64,000 bases of DNA from Planctomycetota bacterium (GTDB lineage Bacteria; Planctomycetota; B15-G4): positions 248,001-312,000 of the forward strand of contig JAJDEP010000019.1 in NCBI GenBank assembly GCA_029259715.1. The letters are read 5' to 3'. How positions within the stretch are numbered: position 1 is the first letter of the stretch; each line of letters opens with the position of its first letter. This document shows positions 62,632 through 64,000 of the stretch, piece by piece. The position numbers and the translations under genes are program-made. The notes beneath the pieces were generated by a model. The model was given only the letters and a program-made list of their open reading frames with translations, had not been told where the DNA came from and made no database searches.

Positions 62632-63912
62632 CTACCAGCTCGCGCCGCGCGGCAAAGGAAAGAAGTCCGCCAGGGCCCCGGCTGGCGCCTCATCGTCGCC
62701 ACTGGCCACATAGGCGAAGCCGTCCGCAGCGCTCATGCAGACCAGGTCGCCCGAGCCGTGCCAGCCCTCGAACACGAGCTCGTCGCCGCCCTCGCGAGGT
62801 CGTAGCTGCATGGGCAGGATCAGGTCGCGCCAACCGTTGCGCCGCACCGGTTGGGCGAGGGGCAGGCGCTGAGCGGCCCAGGGATCGACGGGGCGTCCGC
62901 CGCGGCGGGCGATGGCCGGCGCCACCAGCACGCGTCCGGTCATGAGCGCCGCCACCGGGTTGCCGGGCAGGCAGAAGACGAGCTGCGGGCCATCGCCGGG
63001 TCGTCCGTCGGGGGCCTCGCGGGTGCAGAAGATGGTGGGCTTGCCCGGCTTGACGGCCACCTTGTCGAACAGCGGGGTCGCCCCGGCGTCCGCGACGATC
63101 TCGGCCGAGTAGTCGAACTGTCCGACGGACGCGCCGCCGGTGAGCACGATCACGTCGGCAGCCAGGGCCTTCTCGAAGCGCGCGGCGAGGGCCTCCCGCG
63201 TGTCCTCCGCCACACCCAACTCGAGCACGTCGGCGCCGCACGCACGGAACAGACTCGCCAGCGACGGGCCGTTGCTCTCGCGGATCTGCCCGCGTCGCAA
63301 GGGCGTGCCCGGGGGCACCAACTCATTGCCCGATGTGAGCAGCGCCACGAGGGGACGCTTCAGCACCGCGACCTCGCCGACGCCCGCCGAGATGAGCAGC
63401 GAGAGTCCCAGCGTCGTGACCTCGTCGCCCGGCACGGCCACGACTTGCCCCCGAGCCAGGTCCTCCCCCTTCGGCGCGACGTTGGCGCCCGCCGCCACCG
63501 CCCCCTCGATGACGATCTGCTCGCCGTCCCGTTCGGTGCGCTCGATAGGTACCACCGCGTCGGCGCCCGGGGGCAGGGGCGCCCCGGTCATGATCGAGAG
63601 GGCCGTCCCCGGCGTGAGCGCGGTCGCGCCCTCGTCCCCCGCCGCCACCTGACCCGACACCGGCAGGCGGTTCCCCGCGGCGCCCAGGTCCGCGGCCCGC
63701 AGCGCGAATCCGTCCATCATGACCCGGTCGAAGGGCGGCAGGTCGGTGTCGGAGATCACCTCCTGCGCCAGCACCCGGCCCGTCGCCGCGGCGATGGGCA
63801 GCACCTCCGTGGCGCTGAGCGGGCGCGTCGTCTCCACGACGATGCGACGGGCTTCCTGGATGGAGATCACGGGCTCGGTTGCGCGGTCCGTGGCATCTCC
63901 GTGGCGTACCAT
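62632..63912 (-). CDS. moeA: Molybdopterin molybdenumtransferase
   Basis: The 426-aa cytosolic enzyme inserts molybdate into adenylated molybdopterin in the last step of Moco synthesis. Motifs are SIQEARRIVVETTRPL, DLPPFDRVMMDGFALRAADL, IMTGAPLPPGADAVVPIE, LTSGNELVPPGTPLRRGQIRESNG, VIVLTGGASVGQFDYSAEIV and KPGKPTIFCTREAP with FCLPGNPVAALM. All four MoeA domains are present. No other Moco gene is in the window. The last 88 bp of the window upstream of it hold nothing I can support. Confidence 0.96.
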   Translation of the reverse strand: MVRHGDATDRATEPVISIQEARRIVVETTRPLSATEVLPIAAATGRVLAQEVISDTDLPPFDRVMMDGFALRAADLGAAGNRLPVSGQVAAGDEGATALTPGTALSIMTGAPLPPGADAVVPIERTERDGEQIVIEGAVAAGANVAPKGEDLARGQVVAVPGDEVTTLGLSLLISAGVGEVAVLKRPLVALLTSGNELVPPGTPLRRGQIRESNGPSLASLFRACGADVLELGVAEDTREALAARFEKALAADVIVLTGGASVGQFDYSAEIVADAGATPLFDKVAVKPGKPTIFCTREAPDGRPGDGPQLVFCLPGNPVAALMTGRVLVAPAIARRGGRPVDPWAAQRLPLAQPVRRNGWRDLILPMQLRPREGGDELVFEGWHGSGDLVCMSAADGFAYVASGDDEAPAGALADFFPLPRGASW

Positions 63913-64000
63913 ACGGGGCGCCCGCGGCGCTGCCCCCTGTCCCTATTCTGAAGCGCTTGCCGGACCGTGCGCGGGCACCGCAACGGCCCCACCCCCCTTT

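Overview
The window is a very GC-rich bacterial chromosome segment with dense, mostly co-oriented genes. Many neighbours are joined by 4-bp ATGA/GTGA/TTGA overlaps. LpxB, Lnt, an AsmA-like protein and many lipobox signal peptides indicate a two-membrane (Gram-negative type) envelope. MqnA indicates futalosine-route menaquinone. I infer a deep-branching Planctomycetota-like organism from three facts: three secreted proteins share one C-terminal module that I associate with that phylum, topoisomerase VI is present, and sulfatase/type I phosphodiesterase-like secreted enzymes occur. This is inference from gene content, not a phylogeny. No rRNA, tRNA, CRISPR array, IS element or prophage was seen.

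Layout. 1-13.4 kb: partial membrane protein, M13 peptidase, 5'-3' exonuclease, secreted PQQ-type sugar dehydrogenase, GNAT and rhomboid genes, aminopeptidase N, then a di-haem cytochrome c peroxidase-like lipoprotein followed by a small thioredoxin-fold lipoprotein whose first active-site residue is an in-frame TGA (UPFC), a strong selenoprotein candidate; then GNAT, a plant-plastid-like HAD phosphatase and FxsA. 13.4-19.8 kb: an ArsR-methyltransferase fusion overlapping metH with a perfect palindrome at its promoter (SahR-like methionine-cycle control), two small envelope genes and a ferredoxin. 19.9-28.3 kb: a 1442-aa AsmA-like protein, mqnA, and a topoisomerase VI operon whose subunits both carry histone-H1-like basic tails. 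28.4-42.3 kb: beta-propeller secreted protein, sulfatase-like lipoprotein, an unaccompanied ABC permease, HEAT-repeat protein, ClpP, a phosphodiesterase, and an ilvE-SLC13-ACT-lpxB operon.

42.4-48.8 kb is a bacterial microcompartment (BMC) operon on the minus strand. In transcription order it encodes a CoA-acylating-type aldehyde dehydrogenase with a long disordered tail, one BMC-H, a permuted EutL-like BMC-T, two BMC-P, a tandem BMC-T, two small proteins that begin with a module resembling the EutQ N-terminus (one Cys-rich, one fused to an ACT domain), and a UPF0210 (PFL-fold) protein. It lacks the usual signature enzymes (diol/glycerol dehydratase, ethanolamine ammonia-lyase, glycyl-radical enzyme plus activase, aldolase), PduL and an alcohol dehydrogenase. 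I cannot place it in a BMC class I know. A glutamate dehydrogenase gene lies just upstream on the same strand.

50.5-64 kb: hotdog thioesterase, a second FG-GAP secreted protein, a complete mreB-mreC-mreD-mrdA-rodA elongasome operon preceded by an unusually long gene-free stretch, two small membrane-anchored proteins, lnt and moeA. Start codons were chosen from Shine-Dalgarno sequences, overlaps and where family homology begins. All family assignments are from recognition of motifs by eye; no database search was run.
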